NCBI GenBank assembly: GCA_019914995.1
Contig: CM034129.1
Location: forward strand, 9,665,725 to 9,729,724
DNA: 64,000 nt
Reading direction: 5' to 3'
DNA from: Acanthochlamys bracteata
Taxonomy: Eukaryota > Streptophyta > Magnoliopsida > Pandanales > Velloziaceae
The notes beneath the pieces are model-generated. The model had not been told where the DNA came from, did no database searches, and saw nothing but the letters and a program-made list of their open reading frames with translations. The stretch's first letter is position 1; the number at the start of each line of letters is the position of its first letter. A program made the position numbers and the translations under genes. Below are positions 49,895 to 63,918 of the stretch, one piece after another.

Positions 49895-51127
49895 CATAAT
49901 TGGCAGATTCGAACGGGACCGTTCGGGTCGATCCGAAAATTATTGACCTTGATGGTAAATTGATCCGAGTCTGTAAATAAATAGAATATGCTATTGACCC
50001 AGTACGAATTTCGAGTTGATCCAGGCGTGTTCTAGGTTGACCCGGTCGATCTAGATAGACCCGCCCGTCTAGGTCAACTGGGCTATTGAAATTTTAAAAA
50101 AATTTTTTATTTTAAGCTGGACAGACGCAAATGCTCATCTAGATGCAAATGCTCGAACAGACTGCCTTGAGCTCTAAGGTATCTCTTCCCATAGTCCGAT
50201 TCGTCTTAGCGTCTCCAACGACGAGCTCAATCGCTACATTTGGCATCTCCAGTGACATTTCGTTTTTCTTTTCTTAAGTTTCACCGCTGTGCGCATTACA
50301 AGCTATCGGATTTCAAGAAGCTGATCTCCAATATCGATTTCTCTTTCGACGATTACATTGACGTTCTCAATTACTATCTCGATTTAGCGTCTCTCTTCTA
50401 GATTCAACCAATGCCATCACCTTTGCCGTCGATCTTCTTCTCCGTCGTAGTTTCTATCTCCGAATTAGTGTATAGAAGCCTCAACAAATGAGCTATGGTT
50501 CATAACAAATTCATACTTCAGCATTAACTCTCTGAGTTCAGTTATTAATGATATTTTATTTTACAGAAAACTGGGTATGATAAACACAGTTCATTTTCGA
50601 CTACATGCTCTGTAATTTCTTGCTGATCTTAAGTTTGGCGTTATCCGATCCAAAACATATTCATGTGTTGTTTTTTGGGGTTAGGGTCTCGAGATCGCGG
50701 AAAATGGTGAGACATGATGACATCTTTGCTCTCATTGGTGATGATGATGATGGCGGCGCTGATCTGTTAGCGCTCATCGCTAATGCGGAAGAAAATCCAA
50801 GGCCGTCGCTGATGTTAAGAACTTTATTGTCGCCCATGTTAAGAACTCTATTATCGCCCATGTTATTGATTAAGGTATCTCGCTGTAATGTTGATAGATA
50901 ATGTTTAATCTGTTTGTTTTCGTTTGTAAATTAACTACGTTGTGATTGATTGAATTTTAGCGAAGTACTGAACTACTGATTTGTGTGGATCAATTGTAGA
51001 TCTATGATAATAATTTTTATGTACATCTACAGAATAAACCAGTGGAATTATTGATCTGCTAGGTTACCCGAAAATTGTCGATCGGACAACTTCTGAATCG
51101 ATATCTGGTTCGATTCTAACAATTATG
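49895..51127. mobile_element. 1.2-kb TIR element with a small ORF inside (Pack-type candidate)
   Basis: The left end reads CATAATTGGCAGATTCGAAC and the reversed right end CATAATTGTTAGAATCGAAC. Flanks ATCTTATC (49887-49894) and ATCTTACC (51128-51135) agree at seven of eight bases, a target duplication. Subterminal words GATCCGAAAATTATTGACC on the left and CGAAAATTGTCGATCGG on the right tie it to the 44883 element. The interior (about 50140-50930) is markedly GC-richer, with coding-like composition and a short ORF. No transposase was seen. Confidence 0.7.
50704..50901 (+). pseudogene. Short ORF inside TIR element, possible captured gene head
   Basis: From ATG at 50704 a 65-codon frame begins MVRHDDIFALIGDDDDGGAD followed by LLALIANAEENPR. 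The pattern F-x-L-(I/L)-G-D-D-D near a start codon recalls the head of plant RGG-type hyaluronan/mRNA-binding proteins, but the match is short and I hold it loosely. After it, a 15-base unit (TTAAGAACTNTATTG/TCGCCCATG type) repeats in tandem, giving RTLLSPMLRTLLSPML. It ends without a conserved continuation, so a captured exon fragment is more likely than a working gene. Confidence 0.35.
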
Positions 51128-52356
51128 ATCTTACCCACTTGCTTGTCTATAAACATACCGATATATTTCAAAAAGTGTTGATTAATGAATAAAATTAATC
51201 TATATTGTTTATAAACGTAAGTAAATAGATAAAAAACTCATAATCAATTCGATTAACTAATAAAAAATCACAGTAACATATTTCTAATTAATATTGTGAA
51301 TTCTTAAGCAACTCTTGTGTAAGGACTACAAATTCCTAATAAGTAAAATCACCTGACTCTTCCTACAAAGGTGTATATTTTTGTAGAAAGTGAGTTTACA
51401 TAAAGCAATTTATAAAAAATAAATTATTATAAATAATATTATTAGTGAATAAATTGTTTCATATTTTTTAAAAAGTAATAAGTTAAAAAGTAATTTTTTG
51501 TATTCTTTTATGTAGCTAAAAGTTATTTTTTAGTTAAAAATACATGAGTTATAAGAGTGAAAATAATACGCTCTAAGAACTTGTTTAATTAAATAGAATT
51601 CTATTTTTTCATTCTAGATCTTAAATTTGATTATTTTATATATTTTAGTTATTATTTTAAATTCTAATTTTTCTTCCAATCAAATATATTTTCACTAAAT
51701 ATAATTTTAAATTTTATTTATGTGTTAAATCTCTATTTTAATCTCTATTGCTATCAAACTCTACCAAACTTTTTTTTTTTTAAATGTCACTTTTATATAA
51801 TTAAAACACATCCAACATAAAATTCACATAGAACTGTCTTTTTTGTTAAAGTTGCAATTGTACATAACTTTTTTTTCATCACATTTTAAGTTCGAGTTGA
51901 ATTTTTATTTTATTTTATTTCATATTTTTAATATCGAACTTAATACGAAATTCGCTGATTAAAAGACGACCTAAAACCGATACGATCAAAATCAAAATCA
52001 AAGCCAAAATCGAAATTATTTAGAGTCGCGTCACGTGCTATGAAACTAACATTTTACCAACTTCTCCTTAGATTAAATGAAACCAAAGCTGCCAGCTATA
52101 TATCAAGCATCTTGCTTAAGAATTAAGATACCAAAGCAGAAATCTAATACCTTAAACCTGGTGCTTTTCTTCTTGGGACTCGCAAGCGTTCGTAGCTGCC
52201 GCTATACAGCCGCAATCACTTACACGTGTTCTCGCCTCCCAAACTATTCACTCCTCAACCATTCTTCATCAGTAATCAATCAATCAGTTTAGATTAGATT
52301 TATATTTGGATCGTTCTACAACAATTCGATTGATTGATTTGAAGATTTTGTGAGAG
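51128..52356. other. Spacer and upstream region of the M28 metallopeptidase gene
   Basis: About 51400-51990 is A/T-rich spacer. From about 52080 to 52356 the sequence is more balanced and should hold the promoter and 5' leader; ATCAATCAATCAG lies near 52275. No other gene is visible. Confidence 0.5.
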
Positions 52357-55300
52357 ATGGCGTGGGGATTTGGATCAGAAGATTTGAGAGCGTTTAAGTT
52401 GTTGGCAGTCATGGTGGTGGTGTACGGAGCGATGTCTTGGGGTGTCTACCACATCGTTCACATGAAACATATCCGGCCTTTGGGCCTTGATGCTCCGTTG
52501 AAGCAGTTCTCTGAAGCGCGTGCTGTTGAACATGTCCGCCGACTCACTCTCCACGGTCGCCAGGTTTCACTCTGTTTATATTGTGTTTAATGATTAGTCG
52601 TGGTTGATTTGAATTTGAATGGATAGTGGAGTTAGCATATACTGTTTTTACATGGATGATTGGGTTATCAAGAGATTGGTTAATTGAATCTGAATGAAAA
52701 TTGCTGGTTAGCATTGTTAGAATAACCTGATTTTCTCCGATATAATTGGCGTAGGAAGATGCCATTGATTGAGTATATTGTAGTCTTGCATTGCGCTTGT
52801 GATGGCAACTAGAATAGCTAAGCACCGTGCTTCTTTGTATGATTGTGAGGTCCTTATAACATTGCTATATTATGCTACTGCTTATGCATGAAAAATGACA
52901 TTTTTGGATAGATGTAACTGGCATTTTATTCTGGCATGTGACCTCGTCAGCTTGTGTTGATTCATTCGAATAGGATGCACTGTTTGCGTGGTGTAAACTA
53001 GGGGATCCAAGTTGTGTCACATTAACAGTAGTAGACTTGCAAGATGCCAATAGGCATGTTAAGTTGACCATTTATATTTCTGTTATAGGAGGGGCAGCCT
53101 GGGTTGGATATGGCAGCGGAGTACATCAAAAATCAGCTAGAAGAAATTGCACGTCGAGCTGGACCGCAATACAAGTATCTTTTGTTTCTTCTCTTTAAAG
53201 TTACTATCTGGCTGGATCGTTTTCATCTTATTGATGATTGCTGGTTTTCTCTAATTGGTTGATGATCTTGGCTTTTGCCAAGCATTCATTATCCATCCAA
53301 TCAAAGGCTTAGGATATATAGAGTTGAAAAGTGAGAAAGAACCACATACAGTGGAGAAAGGAGTATCTATTTAGAATTGGTTGAACTCAAAATATTTGTT
53401 TTACACAAAGTTCAACTGCCACGCTAATGACCTTCTTATAAAATGCGGAAAGTAAATTTTTAGTTGTTTAAGTGTTTATGGTTCTCCACCCAACTTTGAT
53501 CCAAACTTGCTCTTACGAATTACATGAATGTCAATGTGGACTTTGTCTCTTTCAATTAAGAGAGGGGGAAAAAAAGCAATAGTGCAAAGTTTTCGCTTCC
53601 TTTATGGCAAGTATTAAACTTATAATTGAAACTATCTATTAACATATCGTGGATTCTCTAAATATTTACTCGTCTGCTCGTTGAAGAATGTGAAGTTTAT
53701 AGCTTCCAATCTGTTTAGTTCTGATAAAGACTCACCAAAAAATCATATTATCTTTCCTTATGTTTATGTTTTATTTTATATCTTTATCAATTACTTCTTC
53801 TTTGCTTCTTGTTGCAGAGTAGAAGTAGAGGATACACTTGTTAGTGGTTCTTTTAACATGATCTTCTTGAGGCATAGTATATCTCTTGGATATAGGAATC
53901 ACAAGAATGTTGTCATGAGGTATAATCATGTCCCCATTAATGTTGATAAGCTCAGTTGTTAGTATTTCTTTTACATGATTACATGGCAAAAATAGGATAT
54001 TGCTACCAAAACTACTCCAGGATTTTGGTACATATTTTGTGATTTTTTATATGTATGTATTGCTGGTTCTGAGGAAAGGCATTTTGTTGCAAGTTCTCTG
54101 TGTTTTCCTATGCAATCAAGTTGCTATCACTTGGAATGAAGTAAATTATGTATGATGTGTTTTGATTGTAATTAATTTGTAGTAAGAAGAGTACGCAATC
54201 TGCTGTAAGGAAGGATCGTCATAGGTGAGACTTGCTCATTTGTGATGGTAGTCATAGTAACGAGGATTTAGTTATGAAGAAGTGGTGAAAATCAGCAAGG
54301 AGTAGGAAAGTATGGAGAGGGGCTGTTCTGAGTCTTTCTTTGGAGAGAATCTGCTACAAGGAACTTAGAAGCGTGAGTCTGAGATGGAGAAATATGCATT
54401 CATCAAACAAAGAGAAGCATACATGAAAGATGGGACATATCAGGAAAGGAAATAAGGGAAGAAGACTACAGTAAAGGCTTGATTATTCTTGTCTTATCGC
54501 TTAAGCATAATTAGCTATTTCCTGTGTATATAATTTAATCATAAAAAAAGATGGATGCCAACAACCAAAACAAGTGAATGAATTATTTAAATTAATTGTA
54601 TTCTCTCAAAATATATTCACATCAGAGAGAAAATGAGAGTAGAGATATAAATCAAATAGATGCATTAAGGATGGGGGCCATTGGTATTATTCCGTAGTAG
54701 TGATGTCATAAACAGATTGACGACTTATTTGGATAAATTATTTAATGAAAGTCACATTATAGATATAACCAGCTTGATAATAATGTAGATAAGAATGTTA
54801 ATTATATTAGAAAAATTCAACCATCAGAAGTTAGGGAAGGTATAAAAAAAATGAAGATAAAAAAAGTCAACTGTTTCAAATGGAATCCCAATCGAAGTAC
54901 GGAACCATTTAGGTCTTCTGTGCATTACTTAGTTAACAAAATTGTTTAATGTTATTTTAAAGAGTGAAAAGATGCTAGATGATGGAGAAAAAAGTCTAGT
55001 GTTTATTTATAAATATAAGAGAGACATTTAAGATTGTATGAATTATAAAAGAATCAAACTCATAAGCCATACTATAAAATTATGGAAAAAGGTTATTGAG
55101 TATAGACTAAGATGCAATTCGAAAATTTTAGATAATTAATTTGATTTTGCTAGGAATCTACCATGGAAGCGATTAAATTACTAAGGAGATTGATGGAATA
55201 ATATAGAGAGAAGAAGTAAAACCTACGTATAATTTTTATAAATTTAGAAAAAACTTATGATAGGGTACCTAGAGAAGTATTATGGTATAAAGATCATACA

Positions 55301-58300
55301 AGAAATATATGATGGAGTAGTCATTTGAGTACACTGTAATGATGATAGTAGTAGAAAGTTTTCTATCATGATAGGTTCATCAATGTTCAGCTTTAAGCAC
55401 TTATCTATTCATATTAGTAATAAATGAACTCATTCGACATGTTCAGAATGAAGTATCGTGGTGTATGTTATTCGCCGATGACATAGTTTTAGTTAACGGG
55501 ACAAAAAAGAGATTAAAATATAAATTCGAGTGTATGAGGAGTACCTTAGAATCTAAGGGTTTTAAATTAAGTAGGATCAAGATATAATATGCGTTGTTAT
55601 TTTAGTAAATATAAGAATACTGTTAATGTTGTTATTGTCATAGAGGATTATGCTATACCGCAAAGTGATAGTTTTAAAATTCTAAATTCAATTATTCATT
55701 AGGAATAACTGAAAAGATGTTATGCATGAAATTAAGACATGATGGATGAAATGACAAGATACTTTCAGAATTTTGTGTGACAAGAAAATCCCTTTAAGGT
55801 TAAAATGTCAATTTATAACATAATCATTTGGTTTGTAATGTTATATGGTAGCGAGTGCTAGGCTATCAAAGGGGAAGATGTCCATAAGATAAACATAGTG
55901 AAAATGAGAATGTTAAGATGTGTGTGTGGGTATATTAGAATGAACAAAATACGAAATAAAAATATACGTCGAAAGTGTTGTCGAGCCGATCAGGAACAAG
56001 TTAACAGAACGTAGGTTTAGGTGGTTAGGATATATCTTGCGTAGACATAAGATACTGCAGTATATAATGGTGATGCAATTCCATGAATACTTTAGGAAAA
56101 AATGTGGTAGACCAATATTAATTTAGTTTAGGGTGGTGACGAAGGATTCAGAGGAATTAGATTTTTCACTGTTTTTGGCGTATAATCGAACGGAATGGAA
56201 AAAAAGGATTCATATGGCCGATCCTACTCAAGTGGGAAAAATGGTTAGTTTGTTGGTGTTGTTGTTGTATTCCTCAATATCCATCCATTAGGAACTACGG
56301 CGATTGATGTATAACAAACTTTCAAACCTAGTTTTTCAATAACTACAACAATTAAACTGGTTATATCAGGTCACTGTCAGAATGGCAGGGATGATAGCTC
56401 AATGAATTCTAGAATGGTTCTTAAAACCAGGATAGATGACATTAGGATAATACCTAATAACACTAGTAGAGATTCAAATGGTAAAGTAGAATGCGTAACG
56501 ACCATTATCTTGACAAATAGAGTACAGAAGTTATCAGAATGTTGCGTTCAACTGAAGTGACATGTTGATAGCAATGATAACATGAGAACAGCTAGACATA
56601 TGTAGGAAGTGAGTTAGCTTGTGCATGTTTTCGATGACATTCTTTTGAATATATTATTCACATGAATAACACATGCATGCTAGGTTGATCTATTGTCAAA
56701 TTAATATGACAGCTACTGTTCCTAACAACTAGAACAACATGTTTTTCAGCTTTTAGTAGTGGCAGTGTGGCTCTCATATTCCTGCAGAGAATGTATAAAT
56801 GCTGATTTTAATGTCTTTCAGTTAAATTTCAGGATTTCTTCTAATGATTCCAAAGACAATGACCCATCTGTTTTAGTGAATGGTCATTTTGATAGCCCGC
56901 TTGGCTCTCCTGGTGCGGGTGATTGTGGTTCATGTGTCGGTAAGTACAGTAATCTCTGTGATGGATATTTAGCAGCAGCAACTTAAATTCTATAATTATG
57001 TTTGCTATGCTTTTCAGCTTCAATGCTTGAAGTTGCACGGCAAATAATTGATTCAAATTGGGTCCCACCACAGCCAGTAATATTTCTTTTCAATGGGGCC
57101 GAAGAACTTTTTTTGCTGGTAAAAGATTTTGTAGCATCCTGAATGTATTTTCACTGACATATTCACTGTCATATGAGTCAATTATTGCACTTCACCTATG
57201 TTTCTCATTATTTAGTTTGCCTTCTATGTCATTAAAATCTTTTCTCACTATTCAATTTATGAAGTCCAATTGCAAGTCCTGACACATTATTTTGAACAAG
57301 AAAAGGATGACCATAAGAAAAGTGCTTGATTTGTATGATGATTTGCAGTTGCACCAATTAGGAGATGAGAAATGTTTAGAGGTAACACTAGTAAAAAGGG
57401 AAATATTCAAGAAAAACATTAATGGAAACGTAATAGAATGATCTTGCCAGTAATTATTTAGATAAATATTGTTTCTCAATGGAGCATTGTAATTTACAAG
57501 GATCCATCTAGTCAACCTGACATGGTGGGATTAAGGCCAGGTGACGGTTCTTGTTGTTACCATCACCATCATCGTTTTCTCTAGCAACTTTCTTTGGACA
57601 ACTTTCTCATGCCAGCTCTTACATTTCACGTCCATTCAGCTGTGGTCCTTATATTTGTAGTGATTAATTGCTCTAATGTTCCCAGGGTTCTCATGGTTTT
57701 GTTAAGACTCATAAGTGGCGTCATTCGGTTGGGGCTTTTATAAATATTGAAGCTTCCGGAATTGGTGGTTTTGGTGAGTATTTCAGCTTTTATATCGACG
57801 CGGAAGCATGTGAAATTGTTAGGCCGGGTGTCATTTCTTATAAAATCTTACTGTCGTGATTTCCTGTTTATTTATAGCCTCTGCTAACAAATCATGGTCA
57901 AGGCTTATATTGTATGATATTTCTGATTGAGACTCGTATGTTGCTAATTCTTTTAGAGCAATTAAAAATTTCCCTATCAATTGCTGTTTGAGCAAATGTA
58001 GAACTATACAGATTGTTAGATTTTCAATTCATCAAGGAATTATGATATGACCAATTAACATCAGTCCATGTTGTGGCCCTCTGCTTGTTTCAACATTAGT
58101 ATTATCATTCTACCAGATCGTGTTGTAGCTATGGATCTTGAACACATATCTAGTGGCTTTTATGGGTTTCAGAGACCTAGGTTTTAATGATAACTACTTA
58201 GTAGTGTTGGTACTGTTTTTGGCTCTATGTTCTTTTCTTCATTATAAACTATTCATTTATCAACCCTGACTATTACAAAAATCACTATGCTGTTACTTTC

Positions 58301-61300
58301 AAGTATGAGCAGAGTCACATCTCTCTTAGAATGCGGATACCTTGAATAACTAAAACTTCCTTTTGGCCTAAGATCTTGTCTGCCAATCTGGACCTGGGTC
58401 TTGGCCATCTATTGTTTATGCTAAAGCTGTAGTGCATCCCACGGCAACTAGTGCAGCTCAGGTACCACAATGTTTATCTCCCTTCAATTTCTGTTTTCTT
58501 TTCCCTACTCTTTTGTTCTCTGTGTTTCTCGACACATGCCTTATTTGTTTCTCGAAATATGCCTTATTTGGGATGTATCTTGGTCTTCTCATATTTGTAA
58601 GAGCTTTAACTACCGTATGTACTGATAAGAAATCTCTCTCTTGATTCATATGTAATGAGGAATAACTTGGTTCTGATTTTAGCAGAATAATGAAAACTCA
58701 CTACTTTCTGAAATTTTTTTTTAGTAAGAAGAGATTTCTCAAAAAAGCCCAGCATAGCATTTCTATAGCTTAGATGCTATGATTTTCTTTAATTGTATAG
58801 ATAGTGTATTTATATTCAGATGCATTGTTAAGCTTCAAACATTTTCCAACATTTGGTTGCAGGATGTTTTTGGTATCATTCCTGGGGATACAGACTACCG
58901 AATATTTGCTGAGGATTTTGGAGATATTCCAGGATTGGATATTATCTTTGTCCTTGGTGGTTATTATTATCACACCTCTTATGATACATTGGAAAAACTA
59001 TCGTACGGATAATATACTGCTTATTAAAGTTATTGTTAAACTGTTGAAATGTTAATTTTTATTTGATTGATCTGAAAGAGTTGGTTCATGGCGGTGCACA
59101 GACCTGGCAGTATGCAGGCTCGTGGAGACAATCTATTCAGCTTGCTGAAAGCATTTTCAAGCTCCTCAGAGCTTCGGAATACTGAAGGAAGAGCTTTGAC
59201 TGCATTGAATGGAACTATGAGCAAAAGTGCTATCTACTTTGACTACCTCACCCTCTTTATGGTACTTGATCATAAAAGATTACTGATGATCTAAACTTTT
59301 AATCCTTGTGTTGTACATAATTTTTAAGAATATTCTGAAATGCCTCTCCTTTATTGTTCTAGGTTTTGTATTCAAGGAGAGCAGCATTTTTTCTTCATTC
59401 TTTGCCACTGGTCATATTTCTCCTCATGCCCATATTTCTGCATTTTAGAGAAGGCTCAGCAATTTGCTTTGCCGCCCTTGCAGACTCGGTGAAAGGTAGG
59501 TGGATAATCTGGAGCTAGTTTCCACTCGTCATACTTATTGTGGAGAATGAAACTAACCCATCATGGTTAGTTTTCTGTCTAACCATGATCCTTAATTCTC
59601 ATTCACAGGAATGATTTTTCACACCGCCAGTGTTATACTTGCAATCGTGGTTCCAATTTTCTTTGCAGTATTTAGGCTGCTTTTCTCGAGCTTTGCCATG
59701 AATTGGTACGCCCTTACCTTTGATACTTCTTATTCTTGTTATTAAAAAATAATTTCCTTAGTCACTTTTTCATTTAGTTCCTTTTAGCTGAACCTATGCA
59801 GATAATTTTCTTTTAGGAGTATAACTTTGTTTCATCTTTCTTTTTATGTCCTGATGAAGAGTTCTATCCAGGGAAATGATAGATGCTTATTTCTTTCATG
59901 CTATTAATTAATTGATGTGATAGTGATGTTTCTATGCAAGTATGTAGTACTCTTCCCAGAGATGCTATATGAAGACAAGACACATTATCTTTTCCATCTT
60001 GGCTCCTCATTTTTCTAATGTAATTTGCAGGTTCGCTTATCCATTTGTAGCATTCTTGATGTTTGTACCATGTTCACTAGTTGGCTTGTTGATGCCAAAA
60101 GCTATGTGGGGTTTCTTCCCACTCTCCCAAGAATCCAAATCTCTTGGCATAAGAGAGGAGGTATAATAGTTAGTTTCTTTTTCTTCATTTGACATTCTAT
60201 TTGTCTATTGACTGGTTTTTAAAATTTACTAACAGGTTTTGTCTGAAGAAGCACATTTTTGGGGAGCTTTCGGGTTGTATGGATTTATAACTATGGTAGG
60301 ATGTTATTGCCTTTGTATTTTAAAAATGTTAAGCTTGGCAGTACATGCATTAGAGTAACTAGTTATCAAGTTTGTCTCTTAGCATTTGTAATGCTGAATG
60401 GAAGCTGCTTATTCTAAATTAACTAAGGGCTTTTCTATGAGCAGAGTTATTTACTTGCTGGGTTAGGTGGAGGATTTTTGACATTTATGATATCTGCATT
60501 TATGTTACTTGCTTGGTTCACATATCGTCTTTCGTGTCAGCTTTTTGGCAATCGAGCTGTCAGGTATCTCCAGAATCTTTTGCCAAGTTTTGCATGCTGA
60601 CTTATATACCTAAGTTAAAAAGTTGCATAACTACTATCTGCATTGCTCGGGAACGATGAATGATTAGCTTCTAGCAACTTTCACCGAACCAAATGTTGTA
60701 AGTTAATCTTCAGCTTGCTCGGTAATAATTCTACTGAGGAGTAGATGATCCATCAATGATTCTTAAATGTTATAAACTAATTCCGTATTACATTGTAGCC
60801 ACTGATCCTTATGCTAGGTATTTGTTTATCCTAGAGCTGTGAACTTTTGTCCTTAGCATCTGGGGTTTCTTCAGTATTGTATCCGTAGAATTCATTCCCT
60901 TATTGATTCTTTTAGTAATGGTATGACTTTTCGAAAGGAAATGTTATATTAGTGATCCGATAAAAAATGGGGATATTTTTCAGTAAAAATGATGTGATGA
61001 AGTTGGTTAACAATTTTTTGAGACAAAATTTTGAATAGATTGCTTCATTTTTGGTTTTCATTTTTAATAAAACTATGGGCACTTCTTCAACTAACTGCTT
61101 GCCTACATTCTTTTAAATTTTTTGTCCGTCTTTGAGCGCTCATCCTAAGGAGGTTTATTTCATCCCGTCTTAACCTTATAATAAAGAAATATTACACTAG
61201 CAGGTACTCAAGAGACTACTTATTGTATCGGTCTTTCAGTTTAAGTAAAAACTTTACCTATATTTTATTTTGTTACCCTTTTCATCTATAGGGCAAGCAT

Positions 61301-63918
61301 GAAACTTAGTTTGAAACTCTTATTCTTATACATTTGAAACAGTAGTTATAGCTCTGTTTTTTGCTACCACTACCTGACAAACCATCACTAGGTTCTGAAG
61401 GTCTATTTATAAACTGGCATAATTAAGAAGTTTAATAGTCAGCTATATCTTTCTTGATGGCTTTAGTATCCATGACACATCCCCTTAGTTCATTATTCTC
61501 TGATTTTAAAAGGATTTGTGATACTACAAATGTAGTTAGGCTTAACCTCTTTTAGAAGCGATGCATCTACATATCTGTATCAGTTTGCTTCGTAGTGTTA
61601 AATTTATACCTGGGAAGGTTTATCATGTGGATCTGGGAAGGAGCCTACATAATAGCATATGTAAGAATGACTAATCTCAACATCATTGCCATGTCATGCA
61701 AACTTAACAAGAAAACTGCATTACATGATGATAAGGTTATCTCAAGCGCATAGCTTAATTCTCAAACTCATTCAGAGTCAAATTTGACAGTCAACTTCAA
61801 ACTAAAAGTTGCTTTTCTTTAACTCCACTTAATCTAGAGCCGCTCGTAGTCTTCTATTTTCCTTCGTAAATGCTATTGTTTCTAATAGTTAGTGCTGACA
61901 CCCTAATGTGAAAGTTTATAGTTCATTAGCAGGTTATGTGATCCCTCTACTGCCATCCATCATATATGCGATATACTTTGGTGGGTTTCTTGTTCAGTTC
62001 TTAATTGAGAAAACTGGCATGATGGGCTCTCTTCCACAGCCTTATGGTTAGTTAAAATCCTTGCAACCTCATTGTTGATTGTTAGTTTGTATGGTTTTTC
62101 TATCTTGATATGGCTGTTGGATAGTTTTTCTTGTGATTACGCTAACCTGCAATTGAATTTAGCGGTCTTAGTTAGCATCACCTTTCCCATGAATGCTTTA
62201 TCTATTGTGTAAACCTTCAGTTTGTTGGCGATTGATTACATAAAGTGATGATATGTCTATTTTTTGAATATCTGACATACATGTGTGGCTTATGCCTTGG
62301 ATCTTTCGACATGGCATCTGCTGTCATCTTTTATCTGGTTTATATTCATCTACTCAATGCCTTTGTTTCAGTTAGAAAATCTAGAATTCAAAGTGACTAA
62401 AAATACGATAAATTGCAGGATTCTTCATCCCAGATATTGTAGTTGCAGCAACAATTGGGGTTGTAACTGGTTGGTGTGTGGGTCCGTTGATACCTGTTCT
62501 TGGTCGTTCTTTGGCAAGGTCATCTATTATGCAGTTCTTGTTGCAAATTGGTATCATCAGTTTGGCTCTATCTTCTGGGTTATTTCCTTATACTGTGGAT
62601 GCACCTAAAAGGGTTGTTCTGCAGCATACGATTGTGACTCATGGTATGCTTTATCATTTTGGTTTTTGATGTATCTACAGTGTTCTGTGAGTTGTGGCCC
62701 AGTGCAAGTTGATCTATATTTTTGAGAAAAATGCACAAAGGGTGCTTCGCTCAGATTTTCTGTAATGATTTTATTGATGGTTTTACATATGCTTTTCTCT
62801 CTCTTTACCAGTTTGATATCTACCAGTTCTCAGGTTGCTATATGGTTTGTTAGTTTCTATTATTTTATCCCAGTTAATGCTCTGCACCTCTGGTCAATGA
62901 ATCTGGTGCCAAAGTCTCTGTCTATCATTGTAACTCCTGTTCCATCATCTCTAAATTGGGCTTTCCTTAAATGGTAGGTGGAACTGACATGTTGGAATCC
63001 AGTTATGACTTCTCCATATTGGATGCCAATTCATTGGCTTTTCTTTTTAAGCATTCACCTGAAGCGGCAAAGGCATTAGAGATTTCTCCCGATTTTTCCT
63101 TTGAAGCAGCTAGTCAAGCTGATATGAGTTCTTTGGTGGTATGCATGTTTGATCGTCATTTAACATTACAATTTAGTAACGAATTCTGTATCATTGTTAG
63201 CTGGAAATCTTTAAAGTAGAGCTCTTACTGTTTATAGAAAACAAATTCATCATAATTGATATAACATACACCATAAGCCTTTTTCTCTCCTATACTTAAT
63301 CATGTGCCACAGCATGTACTTAAGAGTGACCAGTCATTAGAGGAAGTATTCTGAAATTTGAGGATTGCAAATTCTTAACAATGTGATGAATGTTGTTCCT
63401 TTTGCAGGCATTATTTCCAGTATCTTTCTTGTTCGCAGGAAGGTTAAAGTTCCCTGCCCCAAGTGATGACATATTCAAACACTACCATTACATGCCTCGC
63501 CTGCATCTTAACGGAAGAACAACAGCGTCTGGCGGGACAAGGGCAATTTACCTTGAACTTGATTTAGGGTAATAGCCGTGTGTTATTTGTTGGAAGTGGG
63601 CTGAAAATTTTCAAAGTTCTTTCTTGCTGTATATGACCTTGATTCTTTTTTCATCACATGTAGCTCTTTGGAGGAGATCTGGGTTGCAGCACTCAACATC
63701 ACTGGGCCATTGTCCAATTGGTCATTTGCTGACAATAGGCTACCAGGTTTGTTGTGGTCGCATCTTAAAAAATCTTTCTAAGTTTGCTTGTACATTTGGC
63801 AAACTGGAACTTATCTTAAACTTTTTCTGCAGCCCCTGAAAAGATAAATGGTGGCCCTCCATCATATATATGCAGACTCAGTGGAAGGGGGCATGAGAAC
63901 TGGACTTTCTGGTTAGAG
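52357..63918 (+). CDS. Endoplasmic reticulum metallopeptidase 1-like protein (M28 family), 3' end outside window
   Basis: Multi-pass ER membrane protein with a lumenal zinc aminopeptidase-like M28 domain, related to animal ERMP1. Twenty exons are visible: 52357-52563, 53089-53174, 53818-53919, 56833-56939, 57018-57118, 57686-57773, 58373-58461, 58863-59002, 59102-59261, 59363-59495, 59609-59705, 60031-60160, 60236-60295, 60445-60563, 61922-62046, 62419-62643, 62978-63138, 63408-63568, 63664-63746, 63833-63918. They give 820 codons in frame; perhaps 50 residues remain beyond the window. The first membrane helix is [20 protein letters not shown]. Metal-site blocks are [57 protein letters not shown] and [11 protein letters not shown]. 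About nine hydrophobic segments follow, such as [19 protein letters not shown]. The GAGDCGSC block, where many M28 enzymes have GA-x-D-(D/N), is as in plant orthologues as I recall them. Intron 3 (2.9 kb) hosts a LINE relic. Some borders may be off by a few bases. Confidence 0.92.
54840..56268 (+). mobile_element. Decayed RTE-type LINE in intron 3 of the metallopeptidase gene
   Basis: Across several frames the remains of a non-LTR reverse transcriptase can be read on the plus strand: an [23 protein letters not shown] block (about 55040-55110), [21 protein letters not shown] (about 55160), [23 protein letters not shown] (about 55230-55290), and a later block with the FADD box ([13 protein letters not shown], about 55465-55495). 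The 3' end (56247-56268) is a TTG-rich run, as in plant RTE elements. Many stops and indels show it is old. It explains the unusual length of this intron. Confidence 0.75.

Noticed and set aside
53771-53989. Minus-strand frame opposite metallopeptidase exon 3
   Set aside because: Antisense shadow of a conserved exon.
59036-59224. Small minus-strand frame near exon 9 of the metallopeptidase gene
   Set aside because: Antisense shadow of the exon at 59102-59261.
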